From positions 1 to 48,737 of the IMG/VR virus record IMGVR_UViG_3300030101_003614: DNA of 48,737 bases; one strand, 5' to 3'. Positions within the stretch are counted from its first letter, which is position 1; each line of letters starts with the position of its first letter. The DNA is from a virus. Below, piece after piece: positions 39,823 through 48,737 of this stretch. Both the position numbers and the translations under genes were made by a program. Below the pieces are notes generated by a model. That model was not told the DNA's origin. It did not search any database and saw only the letters and a list, made by a program, of their open reading frames with translations.

Positions 39823-40493
39823 TGGCAACAGATAGTAAAAACACAACAAGATTAGATTTAGATGATATATACGATAGTATAAAAAGAAGAACTTTTTATA
39901 AGTGTAAAGCTAGAAATTTAGATCACGATAAATATGGAATATCTGGTGAGGACACACAGGTGTTATATGAATTTATTACAGAAGGAGCTGAAATAGTCGC
40001 TAACTCTGCTAACTACATTAAATTTCACACACAGTCTGGATATGACGCTCTAACATATTATTCTCAATATGAAAAACAAGATACAGATAACGATGGTAAA
40101 TTTAAGTTTGAGTCTGATACTGATGAAGATGGTGATTTAACAAATCCAGATAGCGTTGAAATAGACAACGAAGATATAATGTACCAGGATGATAATTCTG
40201 ACAATTTAGGAGATAGAAAGACTGGAGAAAAACTTACAGCATCTGCTGGAGATACGATAACATTTCAAATCACTGATTTAAATACAGACCAAACAAGATA
40301 TACTATAGTACAAGGTTTTATACGATCTGCTTTGATTAATTATTCTTTATATAAGTGGTACTCACTTGTAGGTCTTGGAGAGGAAGCTAGTTTAGAGTTA
40401 GCTGAATTTAATGTTGCTAAAGACAGAGTAAGATACAATGCTGTGGGAAATCACAGAAATAAAAAAATAAGTAGAAAGTATAGAACATTCTAA
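39822..40493 (+). CDS. Second connector / tail adaptor protein
   Basis: The 223-residue protein has an N-terminal helix pair (DDIYDSIKRRTFYKCKARNL, DTQVLYEFITEGAEIVANSA), an acidic middle segment (about 95-150, many Asp) and a C-terminal helical part (GFIRSALINYSLYKWYSLVG, LGEEASLELAEFNVAKDRVR). The pattern fits connector proteins that sit between portal and tail in podoviruses. The acidic part might bind cations. Overlaps both neighbours by one base. Confidence 0.6.
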   Translation: MATDSKNTTRLDLDDIYDSIKRRTFYKCKARNLDHDKYGISGEDTQVLYEFITEGAEIVANSANYIKFHTQSGYDALTYYSQYEKQDTDNDGKFKFESDTDEDGDLTNPDSVEIDNEDIMYQDDNSDNLGDRKTGEKLTASAGDTITFQITDLNTDQTRYTIVQGFIRSALINYSLYKWYSLVGLGEEASLELAEFNVAKDRVRYNAVGNHRNKKISRKYRTF

Positions 40494-43400
40494 TGGCAGG
40501 ATCATTTAAACAACATCAAATAAAAACACTGAACACCATATCAGATGAAGATGCATATGTAGATGGATCTTGTGAGATATTAGATAATTTAGAACCAGAT
40601 GGTCTAGAATCTAATCCTAAGTGGTTGCCAGTTCCTCAACATTTACTAAAACATAATACTAATTACACTACAGGAAGTAATGTAAGGGAAAGAATTTTTC
40701 ATGTCAAAAGACAAGGATTAAATTCTGATTTTGATAATAATAGTAGATCTGTATCAAATGGAGTAGATTACTTTATTGTTTGTGAGGCAGAAAGCACAAA
40801 TGATATGATTATAGTTTCTACAACAACTAATTCTGGCTCTGCAAAAAATAAACTTACACAAATAATTGGTTTTGATGTTGGTGAGCATGATACAGAATTA
40901 GCACATGGTAATCCTAATATGCAGGCTTTTTCTCTTCGTGATGATCAACAATTTATTTTAATAAATAAAAGTAATGAAACAGACAAGCACTCGCCAGAAA
41001 CTTATGATGAGAAGTTATCTTTTTTATATATGAATAGAGGAGATACAGTTGGTCCATTATTACCTCCAACTTTTCCAACATTAAGTGTTAGTCACACCAG
41101 CGAAGAATTTACATTAGATCAATTTGAAAAGGCTTTTCCGTTAGGAGATTATCCAGGCATATTAGCAAATAGAGATAGATTTGTAGGTATTATATATGCT
41201 TATCAAGCTCCTTCAGGTCAATATATTAAACAAACAGCTCCATACATACATAAAATTGACGGACTTATATCTGGAGCTACAACACAACAATTTGCAAGAT
41301 TAAAAAATGACGAAAACACTAGTAGTGGAGATACGTCAGTAACAAATGGTACAGAAAGATTTGGTTTTTCTTTGCAAGATGAAGTTGATGGTTCTGGTGC
41401 TGTGTCTATTGATGGAATATCTTCAGATTTGACTAATGAAAGATTTACAATAACTCAAACTTTGAACGGAAAAATAGTTGTTAATTTTAGAATTGTATCA
41501 TCATCACCACAGGGTACTGGTGCTAGTTTTAATATAGAAGTTAGAAAAGATGGATTTACAACTCAGTATCCACTAATATTTTCCTACACAATCCAATCTT
41601 ATCAAATATTTTCTACACCAGCAGGAACTAATATTATAGCACAATCAGATCAATTAGTATTTGAACCAGGTGATTATTATCTAATTGTTAATGCAAATGG
41701 TGCTTGGAATAGTCTAGTATTGCGAGCTACTAGATTTCAGTTTAATCTTGATGTTCCTGTAACAAACACTGCTAATGTAAATAATAGAGTTGCAAAATTA
41801 AAATTCACTTCACATGGATCAGACACTGGTGATGTTTTTGGTTCTTCAAGCGCAAATGTTTATAAAAATTTATTTAAAAGTAGTCAAACATATTACCCTG
41901 CGAGAGATTTGATTGCAGACTCTGGTGAGGTAGGAAGAACAAAAATAAAAGACTTTTATGATATCACTGGACCACATATATTTATTACAACACCTAAAGA
42001 CACTTTTGATGATGCAATAAATGAAGGCACATATTATCACATTGCAAATTTTAGTAAAAACAATTTATCTGGTGTCCTTGAATTTAAAGATAATGAAGAA
42101 AAAATTGTTACAAAAAGAGTGATGAATAACGATCCGTTTTCTCATCACATTTTAAGTGGATATAATGTCAAAAAAGCATTGAATAGAGTTTGGATTTTAG
42201 GTTTAGTTACCGATTTTGCGCCATCTAATTCAGCTTTTAGTCCTAGATATCTAGCTCATACTACTAATGGAAATGAAGCTACTACGATTGAAAATTTTAA
42301 TGCATCAGAAGATTTTGTAGTAACAGATACTGCAAAAGTTTTTGATAAGCCATTGGTCGCTTATATAACCGTTACCATAAATATTGATGGTAAAGAATTT
42401 AAAAGAGTCACAAAAACTTTTTTGAAAGGATATGTAAATGGAAATGATAAAATTACTCAGATACCTAATCAAATAGGATACCCAGATAGAAGAGCTACAA
42501 AAATAGAGTTTATAGCAACCCATAATACTGGTTTACAAAAAATAGAATATGAGCTAACGCCTCATCCTTTCTTAAATGTAGCTTACAATTACAGTGAAGA
42601 ACAAAGAGTAACTACACAAGTTGATGGCACTGTATCTGTACCTAATGGTGCTGCCTCAAAAACTTTAAACATTAATAAACTTTATGAACCTGGTAAAGTT
42701 CGTGTATCTTCTATAGACGGATTTACTTTTCCATTAGATCAAACTTACGATCTTGACGATATGGCTATATCATGTGTAGATAACATACAAGAAGCTGCTC
42801 AAAGCACGTTTGGAAGATATCCTGTTACAGTTTTTTGTGCTAATAAAATATATGGATTTGAGTTTGGTCAAGGTGGTGTGCTGTTTAAAAAACTTATGTT
42901 GATTACAGATGATTTCGGTATTTACTCAAGAGATGCTGTTACTACATTAGCAGGTAGTATATTCTTTTTAGATAAAGACAGTATGTATGTTATGGTTGGC
43001 AATAATATACAAGAAGCTCATAGACCTATAGAAAATTTAAAAGAACCATCCTTGTCGGTAGATACATCTGATCCTTTTGCAGTGACAGTTGGTACTACAG
43101 ACTTATTCAAAGGATATTTTACTGGAACAGGTGATCCGAGACTATTTAGTGATCCTAATAAAAATAGATTATATATTTTTAAAGGAGGTAATTATTCTCC
43201 CCTAAAGCCTTTTTTAATTTACGACACCAGATACAACTCGTATTATACATCAGCTCAGATTTATAAAGATTTATTTTATGTAGGAAGCACTCCTTATGGA
43301 TTTAAAATAGAAAGCAACACAATCAAGATATATAATTTACACGAAACAGATACTAGTATCACATCAACAAACATAAAATTAGCAACACAATTTATGCCTT

Positions 43401-43711
43401 TTGATAGCACATTTAATTATAAAAAATTGCTATCTAGTGTTATGCAAGGAGATTTTGAGACAAAACAAAACGAATATGTTTTTATAACTCTACAAGGTAA
43501 AAGATCAACACATGCTAGTCCAACTACATTAATTAAAATTACTATAGGTAATTCTAATACTGCCGTTTCTCAAGATAATATATACTTAAAATCCAATAGA
43601 GGTTCTTATCAGTCTTTTAGGTTATTAATTAATGGAACAGCTAAATTGACGACAAAAATAGGACAAACATTATTCAATTATTTGCCTAGAAACGCTAAAA
43701 TTAAAATATAA
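40493..43711 (+). CDS. Large tail protein, possible P22 gp10-like stabilisation/hub protein
   Basis: The 1072-residue beta-rich protein starts KQHQIKTLNTISDEDAYVDG, as many tail stabilisation proteins of podoviruses do. Its last third resembles a beta-propeller-like tail closure protein: FGRYPVTVFCANKIYGFEFG, SRDAVTTLAGSIFFLDKDSM, YVMVGNNIQE and RLYIFKGGNYSPLKPFLIYD. It should form the lower tail between connectors and fibres. No enzymatic motif. No Shine-Dalgarno sequence; it overlaps the previous stop. Confidence 0.65.
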   Translation: MAGSFKQHQIKTLNTISDEDAYVDGSCEILDNLEPDGLESNPKWLPVPQHLLKHNTNYTTGSNVRERIFHVKRQGLNSDFDNNSRSVSNGVDYFIVCEAESTNDMIIVSTTTNSGSAKNKLTQIIGFDVGEHDTELAHGNPNMQAFSLRDDQQFILINKSNETDKHSPETYDEKLSFLYMNRGDTVGPLLPPTFPTLSVSHTSEEFTLDQFEKAFPLGDYPGILANRDRFVGIIYAYQAPSGQYIKQTAPYIHKIDGLISGATTQQFARLKNDENTSSGDTSVTNGTERFGFSLQDEVDGSGAVSIDGISSDLTNERFTITQTLNGKIVVNFRIVSSSPQGTGASFNIEVRKDGFTTQYPLIFSYTIQSYQIFSTPAGTNIIAQSDQLVFEPGDYYLIVNANGAWNSLVLRATRFQFNLDVPVTNTANVNNRVAKLKFTSHGSDTGDVFGSSSANVYKNLFKSSQTYYPARDLIADSGEVGRTKIKDFYDITGPHIFITTPKDTFDDAINEGTYYHIANFSKNNLSGVLEFKDNEEKIVTKRVMNNDPFSHHILSGYNVKKALNRVWILGLVTDFAPSNSAFSPRYLAHTTNGNEATTIENFNASEDFVVTDTAKVFDKPLVAYITVTINIDGKEFKRVTKTFLKGYVNGNDKITQIPNQIGYPDRRATKIEFIATHNTGLQKIEYELTPHPFLNVAYNYSEEQRVTTQVDGTVSVPNGAASKTLNINKLYEPGKVRVSSIDGFTFPLDQTYDLDDMAISCVDNIQEAAQSTFGRYPVTVFCANKIYGFEFGQGGVLFKKLMLITDDFGIYSRDAVTTLAGSIFFLDKDSMYVMVGNNIQEAHRPIENLKEPSLSVDTSDPFAVTVGTTDLFKGYFTGTGDPRLFSDPNKNRLYIFKGGNYSPLKPFLIYDTRYNSYYTSAQIYKDLFYVGSTPYGFKIESNTIKIYNLHETDTSITSTNIKLATQFMPFDSTFNYKKLLSSVMQGDFETKQNEYVFITLQGKRSTHASPTTLIKITIGNSNTAVSQDNIYLKSNRGSYQSFRLLINGTAKLTTKIGQTLFNYLPRNAKIKI

Positions 43712-43758
43712 ATTTTGTAAATTTATGTTTTAAATGATTTTTCATTTTGTTATACAAT

Positions 43759-43795
43759 AAGCTACAGGCTCTCACGAATCTGTGGCTTTTTTTTT
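43759..43795 (+). terminator. Terminator-like hairpin in front of fibre genes
   Basis: AAGCTACAG (43759-43767) pairs with CTGTGGCTT (43780-43788; one G-T pair) around a 12-nt loop, followed by T residues to 43795. The next ATG is at 43803. Confidence 0.7.
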
Positions 43796-43802
43796 GAATT
43801 CT

Positions 43803-44126
43803 ATGCAAGTACCTTATGAATACATTAAAAAACAAGTAGTTACTAGCGGAGACTCTAGTCATGTTTTTAATTTTGTTCCTAACTACGATTGCACAGGAGA
43901 GACACTAAATGTAGATGTTTTTAAAAAAGGTATTAATAAAATTAAAACTGTTGCTAGTGGTATTAGTGGAGGCAAAAGATATAATCCAATAGTTGTTACT
44001 GGAGACTTTAGTGGGATTAGCGCAGAAAGTGATTACACCATAAAGGTCATATCTACAAGTCCTACTGATGCTGAGGGAAACACCACAAAAAAAACGGTAG
44101 CAAAAGGAAATTTAATAATAAAATAA
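43803..44126 (+). CDS. Small tail protein, paralogue of the fibre N-terminal domain
   Basis: I start at ATG 43803 (MQVPYEYIKKQVVTSGDSSH) because the in-frame GTG at 43782 is inside the leader hairpin. The 107-residue beta-rich protein shares CTGETLNVDVFKKGINKIKT with CTGENIDAEVFLLGGQKIGD of the following fibre, so the two are probably paralogous baseplate-attachment (BppU-like) domains. It may form a ring or collar to which the fibre binds. It ends directly before the fibre ATG. Confidence 0.6.
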   Translation: MQVPYEYIKKQVVTSGDSSHVFNFVPNYDCTGETLNVDVFKKGINKIKTVASGISGGKRYNPIVVTGDFSGISAESDYTIKVISTSPTDAEGNTTKKTVAKGNLIIK

Positions 44127-47100
44127 ATGGCAGTAAATGACGATTTAACTTTAGTATTAGGTCATGTAGATGATACAAACATACCTGTAACGTTTGTGTT
44201 ACAACAAACATGTACAGGTGAAAATATAGATGCTGAAGTATTTTTATTAGGTGGTCAAAAAATTGGTGATGTTCATATAACAGGTAATAGAACAGCAGGT
44301 GGATTACAAGGTCAAGAGGTAACTGTAAACATCAAGTTAAACACAATACCTATAGGTGATAAATATTCATTAAAATTTTCAACACCAAATGTAGGTGTTG
44401 TAGGTAAATCTAAATTAGTTGTTTTTGCTGAAGATGCTTTTTCAACTGTGCCACTTACGTCTGCTGGTACAGACTTTATACTTAATAGCATATCAGGAGG
44501 TCTAGTCACAGTCTACAAGCCAAATGTACAGTATCCTTCAGGACCTGTATTAGTCGTTCATAACAATGAGCTTTTTCTCTATATTGGAACTTTTCCTTTT
44601 ACTACTACTAATATTACAAATGAATTAGCTAGTGGATTATGGAGAAACGTTCTAAGTCTAGACACTGAAACACTTCAAGATCTTATAGGCCAAATGGTAT
44701 CATCTAATAGCGAAACAGGAATTGCTGTTACTTATGATGATACTAACGGTAAGTTAAATTTTACGATAGACGGCACAATAGCGACACTAACAGGTTCTCA
44801 AACACTTACAAATAAGACTATAGATGTAGATAACAATACAGTATCTAACATAGAAGTAGACAACTTAAAGTCAGGTGTATTAGACACAGATTTATCTTCA
44901 GTAGCAGGAACAGACACTACATTAGCATCTGCTAAAGCAATAAAATCATATGTAGACTCACAAGTAACAGCTCAAGACTTAGATTATAGAGGAGACGATG
45001 CGGCTGTTGTGGCGTCAATAGATTTAGATTCTGAAACATTTAAAATAATAGGAACACAAAATGAAATAAACACACAAGTTAGTGGTAGTGATGGTATAAA
45101 AATTGGATTAGTTAATAATCCTGAAATTTCTGGTAATTTACAAGTAGCAGGAGGCAGAGTATCTTTAAATTTCATGCACCACCTAAAGGACGTAAATAAC
45201 GACCTTGTTATAGAAAATACAGATGCTGATAATGATATAATATTAAAAACTGATGATGGTAGTGGTGGTACTACCGCATATATTACATTAGATGGTAGCG
45301 CTACAGCTATAACAATGCATAAATCTACTGAGTTTAGTAGTTCAATAACATTAGACAGCGTAGCTATTTCAGCAGTACAAACATCAGGAGAATCATTTGC
45401 AGACAACAATACAAGTTTAATGACATCTGCTGCTATTGATGATAGAATAAACGCAGCTGTAGCAACAAAAGATAATACAGATGAAATAACAGAAGGTAGT
45501 AGTAATTTATACTTTACTAATGCTAGAGCAAGAGGTGCTATATCAGTATCAGGTAATGCTGTAAGTTATGATTCAGCAACAGGTGTTATAACAAGTAACT
45601 TTGAAGAAGCTCCTGTATTTACAGGAACTGTAACAGCAGCTAGTTTAGATATTTCAGGCGATGTAGATATAGACGGTACTTTAGAAACAGATGCACTAAC
45701 AATCAATGGTAGTGCAATTAGTTTAAATGATTTGAGTAATGTTTTAATAGAAAACGAATCAATATTTATTGGTTCTGATCCTTCTTCTACAACAAACACA
45801 GCATCACAAAATATAGCTATCGGTTTAATTGCTTTAGATTCTATAACAACGGGTGATCAAAATGTAGCTGTTGGTCATAATGCTGGAACAAGTATAACAA
45901 CAGGTGCTCAAAATATTATAATAGGTAGTAGAACTGCTCCTAGCATGCAAACAGGTGCTAATAATATTGCTATAGGATATAACGCTTTATTTGATTTTGA
46001 AAGCGGATCTGGAAGTGGTGGTCAATTTAATGTAGCAATAGGAAGTGAAGCTGGAGCTGATTTAAATCGTAGTACTGGTGATGAAGGTAGTAACAATACT
46101 TTTGTCGGTGGATATGCTGGTGGAGTTATAAATAGCAGTGGTGGTGCAAACATAATAACTGGACAAAAAAATACTTTTATTGGTATGGGAGCAACAGGAT
46201 CTACATCAGCAGCTATAAATGAAATAGCTATTGGGTATCTTGCTGTTGGTGGTGGAGATAATACAGTAGTTTTAGGTAATTCAAACATTACCGCCTGGTT
46301 ACCACCAGACGACAATGGTGTTGATTTAGGTAGTTCTGCAAGATCATTTAAAGATGCTCATATTCAAGGAACACTTACGGTAGGAACAGTAGTAGGTGAT
46401 TTAAATGGTACAATCAATACCGCAACAACAGCAACAACACAATCAGCAAGTGATAACTCAACTAAAGTAGCTACAACAGCATATGTAGATACAGCAGTAA
46501 CAAACTTAGTAGATTCATCACCTTCAGCTTTAGATACATTAAACGAACTAGCAGCAGCGTTAGGTGACGATGCAAACTTTAGCACTACAGTAACAAATAG
46601 TATTGCAACTAAATTACCATTAGCTGGTGGTACTATGACAGGAAATTTGAAATTAAACGATTCTGTCAAGATACTTGTAGGTACAGGAAATGACTTAGAA
46701 ATATTTCACTCTGGTAATGATAGTTTCATACAAGATGTTGGCACAGGTAGTTTATTTATAGATACTGATGGGACTGCAATTCAACTAACGTCAGGTAGCA
46801 CTTCAAAAAATATGCTAAGAGGTATCAAAGATGGTGCAGTTGAATTATATCACAATAATTCTAAACGCTTAGAGACGACAAGTGACGGAGCTCTAGTAAC
46901 AGCCTCTGGAAATTCATTATTAACAGTCCGATCAACAGATGATAATGCTATTTTAAAAATTGATGCAAATTCTGGCGGCACAGGAATAAACGCAAACCAA
47001 GACCCATTCTTACAATTTGCAAGTGGTGGAACAATTAAAGCAAACATTCATTATGATAATACAGAAACAGATTTAATATTTCAAACTAATACTAACGTAA

Positions 47101-48737
47101 CTGCTTTAACCATTGATAATTCACAAAATGCACTTTTTGCAGGAAATATAAATTTTGGAGATGGTCATTTTATTGGAAATCAATCTGGTACTGACAATCT
47201 GTTATTAGAAGGATCAAGTGGAGAAAGTATTATTGTGAACTCTAAAGTTTCAATTAATTTGAGGACAAACAATGGTAATGATGCCTTGACTTTAGACAGT
47301 TCCCAAAACGCAACTTTTGCAGGAAATGTATCAATAAATGGTTTAACAAATAGTGATTATGATGCTGATGCTGATAATTTAGTTGTAGGCACGTTATCAG
47401 GAAATAATGGTATAACTATTGCCTCTGGTTCAAATGCAGGAAACTATGGTAGTATTTATTTTGCAGATGGCACAACAACTACGGCTAACAAGGCAGGTTT
47501 TATAAGATACGAGCAGAACACTTCTGAGATGACGTTTGGTATTAACGCAGTAGAAAAATTAGGTATTGCACTTGATGGAACAGCAACTTTTGCAGGTGAT
47601 GTTACAGTTAACGGTGGTAATATAAATATTAACAGCTCTACTGGTCCTATAATAACACTTACAGATACAGATTCAACTATCGGTGTTGATTCTATTATTG
47701 GACACATTGCTTTTGTTGGCACGGAAATAGCTGGTGAAACTTCTAGAATTGCATCTGTATCAGAAACAGCAGGTGGTGAAGCTGGTTTAAGATTCTACAC
47801 CGGTTCAAGCGTAACACAAGCACTAAAATTAGACATATCACAAAATGCGACTTTTGCAGGTGACGTTACTGTAAGTGGTGGTAATTTAGGTGTTGGTATG
47901 GCAGCTAGTTCTTTTGCTGTTGAAATTGAGACTTCTGGTAACAATGGCTTAAAAGTTAATGCTGGCACAAGTGGAGCTGAAGAATCATATTTAGGTAACA
48001 CAGGTGGAGAAGCATCAGTTGGAACTCTAACAAATCACAACTTTAGAGTAATTCAAAATGGTGCAACCGCTGTAGACTTTGATACTTCTAAAAATGCAAC
48101 TTTTGCAGGGACAATTACATCAGGTGCTTTAACGGTCGGAAATTCTGGCACTTCAAGGTTTACAGATACTAGTGCATTTCCTTTACAAATAAGTAGAGGT
48201 TTAGATGTTGATTCTGTTGGTCCTAATGGAGCATTTTTATCAATGGGAAGTATTAAAGCAGGTAGTTACGTAGATGCAATAAGAATGTCAGGAGGTTTAG
48301 CAGTTAATGGAACAGATGGAACTTTTACATTACAAACTCTAGGTAGTGGTTCTTATACAACTGCTTTAACTGTAGACAGTTCACAAAATTCAAATTTTAC
48401 TGCTTCTGTAGGTATCGGACACACCAGTACGCCTGATTCTGCTTTAGATGTTAGAAAAAATGATTCAGCTACTACCCCTATATTAACGCTAAGACAACTA
48501 GGTAGTGGCGATGCTTCTATAAACTTTCAAACAACTACAAGCCCATTTGGTTTTAATATGGGAGTTGATGGAAGCGATAGCGATTCATTCAAAATTGCAG
48601 TAGGTCTTGGTGACGTAGGAACTGATACTGCTATTAAAATTGATACATCAAAAAATACTACGTTTAGTGCTCTTGTTACAGCAGTCAGTTTAAACTTATC
48701 AGACTTCGCACAAATTAAAGTTGATGATGCAGAATTT
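44127..48737 (+). CDS. Tail fibre, N-terminal part (3' end outside window)
   Basis: An open frame of 1537 codons runs from ATG 44127 off the window end. Its layout is: an N-terminal attachment domain (1-100) like the preceding gene; a shaft-like part; a stretch of NIAIG/NVAVG repeats (45771-46305) as in YadA-type heads; a common phage-fibre linker with KVATTAYVDTAVTNLV and LPLAGGTMTGNLKL (about 46455-46650); and modules ending NATFAG (47113-48680). The continuation is probably at 2-2332, which carries the S74 domain. Total length would exceed 2300 residues. Confidence 0.88.
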   Translation, partial: MAVNDDLTLVLGHVDDTNIPVTFVLQQTCTGENIDAEVFLLGGQKIGDVHITGNRTAGGLQGQEVTVNIKLNTIPIGDKYSLKFSTPNVGVVGKSKLVVFAEDAFSTVPLTSAGTDFILNSISGGLVTVYKPNVQYPSGPVLVVHNNELFLYIGTFPFTTTNITNELASGLWRNVLSLDTETLQDLIGQMVSSNSETGIAVTYDDTNGKLNFTIDGTIATLTGSQTLTNKTIDVDNNTVSNIEVDNLKSGVLDTDLSSVAGTDTTLASAKAIKSYVDSQVTAQDLDYRGDDAAVVASIDLDSETFKIIGTQNEINTQVSGSDGIKIGLVNNPEISGNLQVAGGRVSLNFMHHLKDVNNDLVIENTDADNDIILKTDDGSGGTTAYITLDGSATAITMHKSTEFSSSITLDSVAISAVQTSGESFADNNTSLMTSAAIDDRINAAVATKDNTDEITEGSSNLYFTNARARGAISVSGNAVSYDSATGVITSNFEEAPVFTGTVTAASLDISGDVDIDGTLETDALTINGSAISLNDLSNVLIENESIFIGSDPSSTTNTASQNIAIGLIALDSITTGDQNVAVGHNAGTSITTGAQNIIIGSRTAPSMQTGANNIAIGYNALFDFESGSGSGGQFNVAIGSEAGADLNRSTGDEGSNNTFVGGYAGGVINSSGGANIITGQKNTFIGMGATGSTSAAINEIAIGYLAVGGGDNTVVLGNSNITAWLPPDDNGVDLGSSARSFKDAHIQGTLTVGTVVGDLNGTINTATTATTQSASDNSTKVATTAYVDTAVTNLVDSSPSALDTLNELAAALGDDANFSTTVTNSIATKLPLAGGTMTGNLKLNDSVKILVGTGNDLEIFHSGNDSFIQDVGTGSLFIDTDGTAIQLTSGSTSKNMLRGIKDGAVELYHNNSKRLETTSDGALVTASGNSLLTVRSTDDNAILKIDANSGGTGINANQDPFLQFASGGTIKANIHYDNTETDLIFQTNTNVTALTIDNSQNALFAGNINFGDGHFIGNQSGTDNLLLEGSSGESIIVNSKVSINLRTNNGNDALTLDSSQNATFAGNVSINGLTNSDYDADADNLVVGTLSGNNGITIASGSNAGNYGSIYFADGTTTTANKAGFIRYEQNTSEMTFGINAVEKLGIALDGTATFAGDVTVNGGNININSSTGPIITLTDTDSTIGVDSIIGHIAFVGTEIAGETSRIASVSETAGGEAGLRFYTGSSVTQALKLDISQNATFAGDVTVSGGNLGVGMAASSFAVEIETSGNNGLKVNAGTSGAEESYLGNTGGEASVGTLTNHNFRVIQNGATAVDFDTSKNATFAGTITSGALTVGNSGTSRFTDTSAFPLQISRGLDVDSVGPNGAFLSMGSIKAGSYVDAIRMSGGLAVNGTDGTFTLQTLGSGSYTTALTVDSSQNSNFTASVGIGHTSTPDSALDVRKNDSATTPILTLRQLGSGDASINFQTTTSPFGFNMGVDGSDSDSFKIAVGLGDVGTDTAIKIDTSKNTTFSALVTAVSLNLSDFAQIKVDDAEF
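45771..46305 (+). repeat. YadA-head-like protein repeats in fibre
   Basis: At least five degenerate repeats of the form T-G-x-x-N-[IV]-[AI]-[IV]-G (QNIAIG, DQNVAVG, AQNIIIG, NNIAIG, NEIAIG), spaced roughly 15-30 residues at first. The pattern indicates a trimeric left-handed beta-roll. Confidence 0.65.
47113..48680 (+). repeat. Seven NATFAG-type modules in fibre
   Basis: Variants of SQNATFAG occur near 47113, 47291, 47572, 47828, 48078, 48371 and 48640, spaced about 180-290 bases. Each is preceded by an L/I-x-[IV]D strand. They are diverged copies, suited to domain shuffling of receptor-binding modules. Confidence 0.7.

Noticed and set aside
44312-48001. Several long minus-strand ORFs opposite the tail fibre
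   Set aside because: They are Ser/Ala/Val/Pro-rich mirror frames of Thr/Ser/Gly-rich fibre repeats, and the plus-strand frame is open throughout with recognisable domains.
45771-48680. CRISPR-like array
   Set aside because: The repeats are diverged coding modules in one open frame with unequal spacing, not identical short repeats with uniform spacers.
1-48737. Direct terminal repeat marking genome ends
   Set aside because: The first and last ~100 bases share no identical stretch; only related fibre modules are seen.
1-48737. Lysogeny module
   Set aside because: No integrase, excisionase or CI-like repressor was recognised; a lytic lifestyle is more likely, though unknown genes remain.

Overview
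The window is almost all of one AT-rich (about one third GC by eye), tailed, podovirus-like phage genome. No bacterial housekeeping gene, integrase, tRNA, rRNA, CRISPR array or insertion sequence was seen. Both ends lie inside one very long tail-fibre gene, so the window is probably a circularly permuted or nearly complete genome opened within that gene. The reading frames at the two ends do not join directly. The host is most likely a marine member of the Bacteroidota (Flavobacteriia). The reasons are a DUF3127-type single-strand DNA-binding protein, replication-operon proteins like those of Bacteroidota elements, rightward genes that mostly lack Shine-Dalgarno sequences, TAnnTTTG-like promoter elements, and several small protein families that I remember from uncultured marine phages. 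The host call is an inference.

Layout. (1) 1-3.4 kb: the tail-fibre end with its self-cleaving S74 chaperone, then small basic and structural proteins. (2) 3.1-4.7 kb: a probable lysis cassette (XhlA-like protein, three-helix membrane protein, DUF5675 enzyme). (3) 4.7-11 kb: a tightly overlapping rightward replication/recombination operon (metallophosphoesterase, Nmad1/DUF1599-like protein, ERF annealing protein, DUF1376 protein, a DnaA domain-IV-only protein, DUF3127 protein, HTH protein), closed by a clear terminator. (4) 11.1-14.6 kb: a leftward operon of eight mostly unknown genes, including a probable papain-like cysteine protease and two intergenic RNA elements of matching architecture. 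(5) 14.6-14.84 kb: a divergent control region with 10-bp-phased ACAAA repeats, a candidate origin or operator. (6) 14.8-26.7 kb: three ejection-type proteins, the last a 3174-residue polyvalent protein with two ADP-ribosyltransferase-like modules and a zincin-like motif. (7) 26.8-28.7 kb: P22-like portal. (8) 28.8-32.65 kb: an island of about 16 tiny genes (EF-hand peptide, holin-like protein, lysine-rich proteins, a cysteine-rich peptide, a thioredoxin-like protein lacking its cysteines, an HMA metal-binding protein, DUF5872 and DUF6321). (9) 32.6-35.2 kb: a leftward cassette with a DUF1064 nuclease and the terminase large subunit. (10) 35.2-48.7 kb: scaffold-like protein, major capsid protein, two connectors, a large tail protein and the tail fibre.

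How it works together. I see no DNA or RNA polymerase, so replication and transcription should rely on host enzymes recruited by the small operon proteins. Expression appears to be organised by RNA elements. Six terminator-like hairpins stand directly in front of the first gene of successive rightward modules. In the leftward operon, the three genes without Shine-Dalgarno sequences are the ones that begin after an intergenic leader, and two of those leaders carry matching bulged hairpins. These hairpins, the phased repeats and the small-protein island are the least explained parts of the window.
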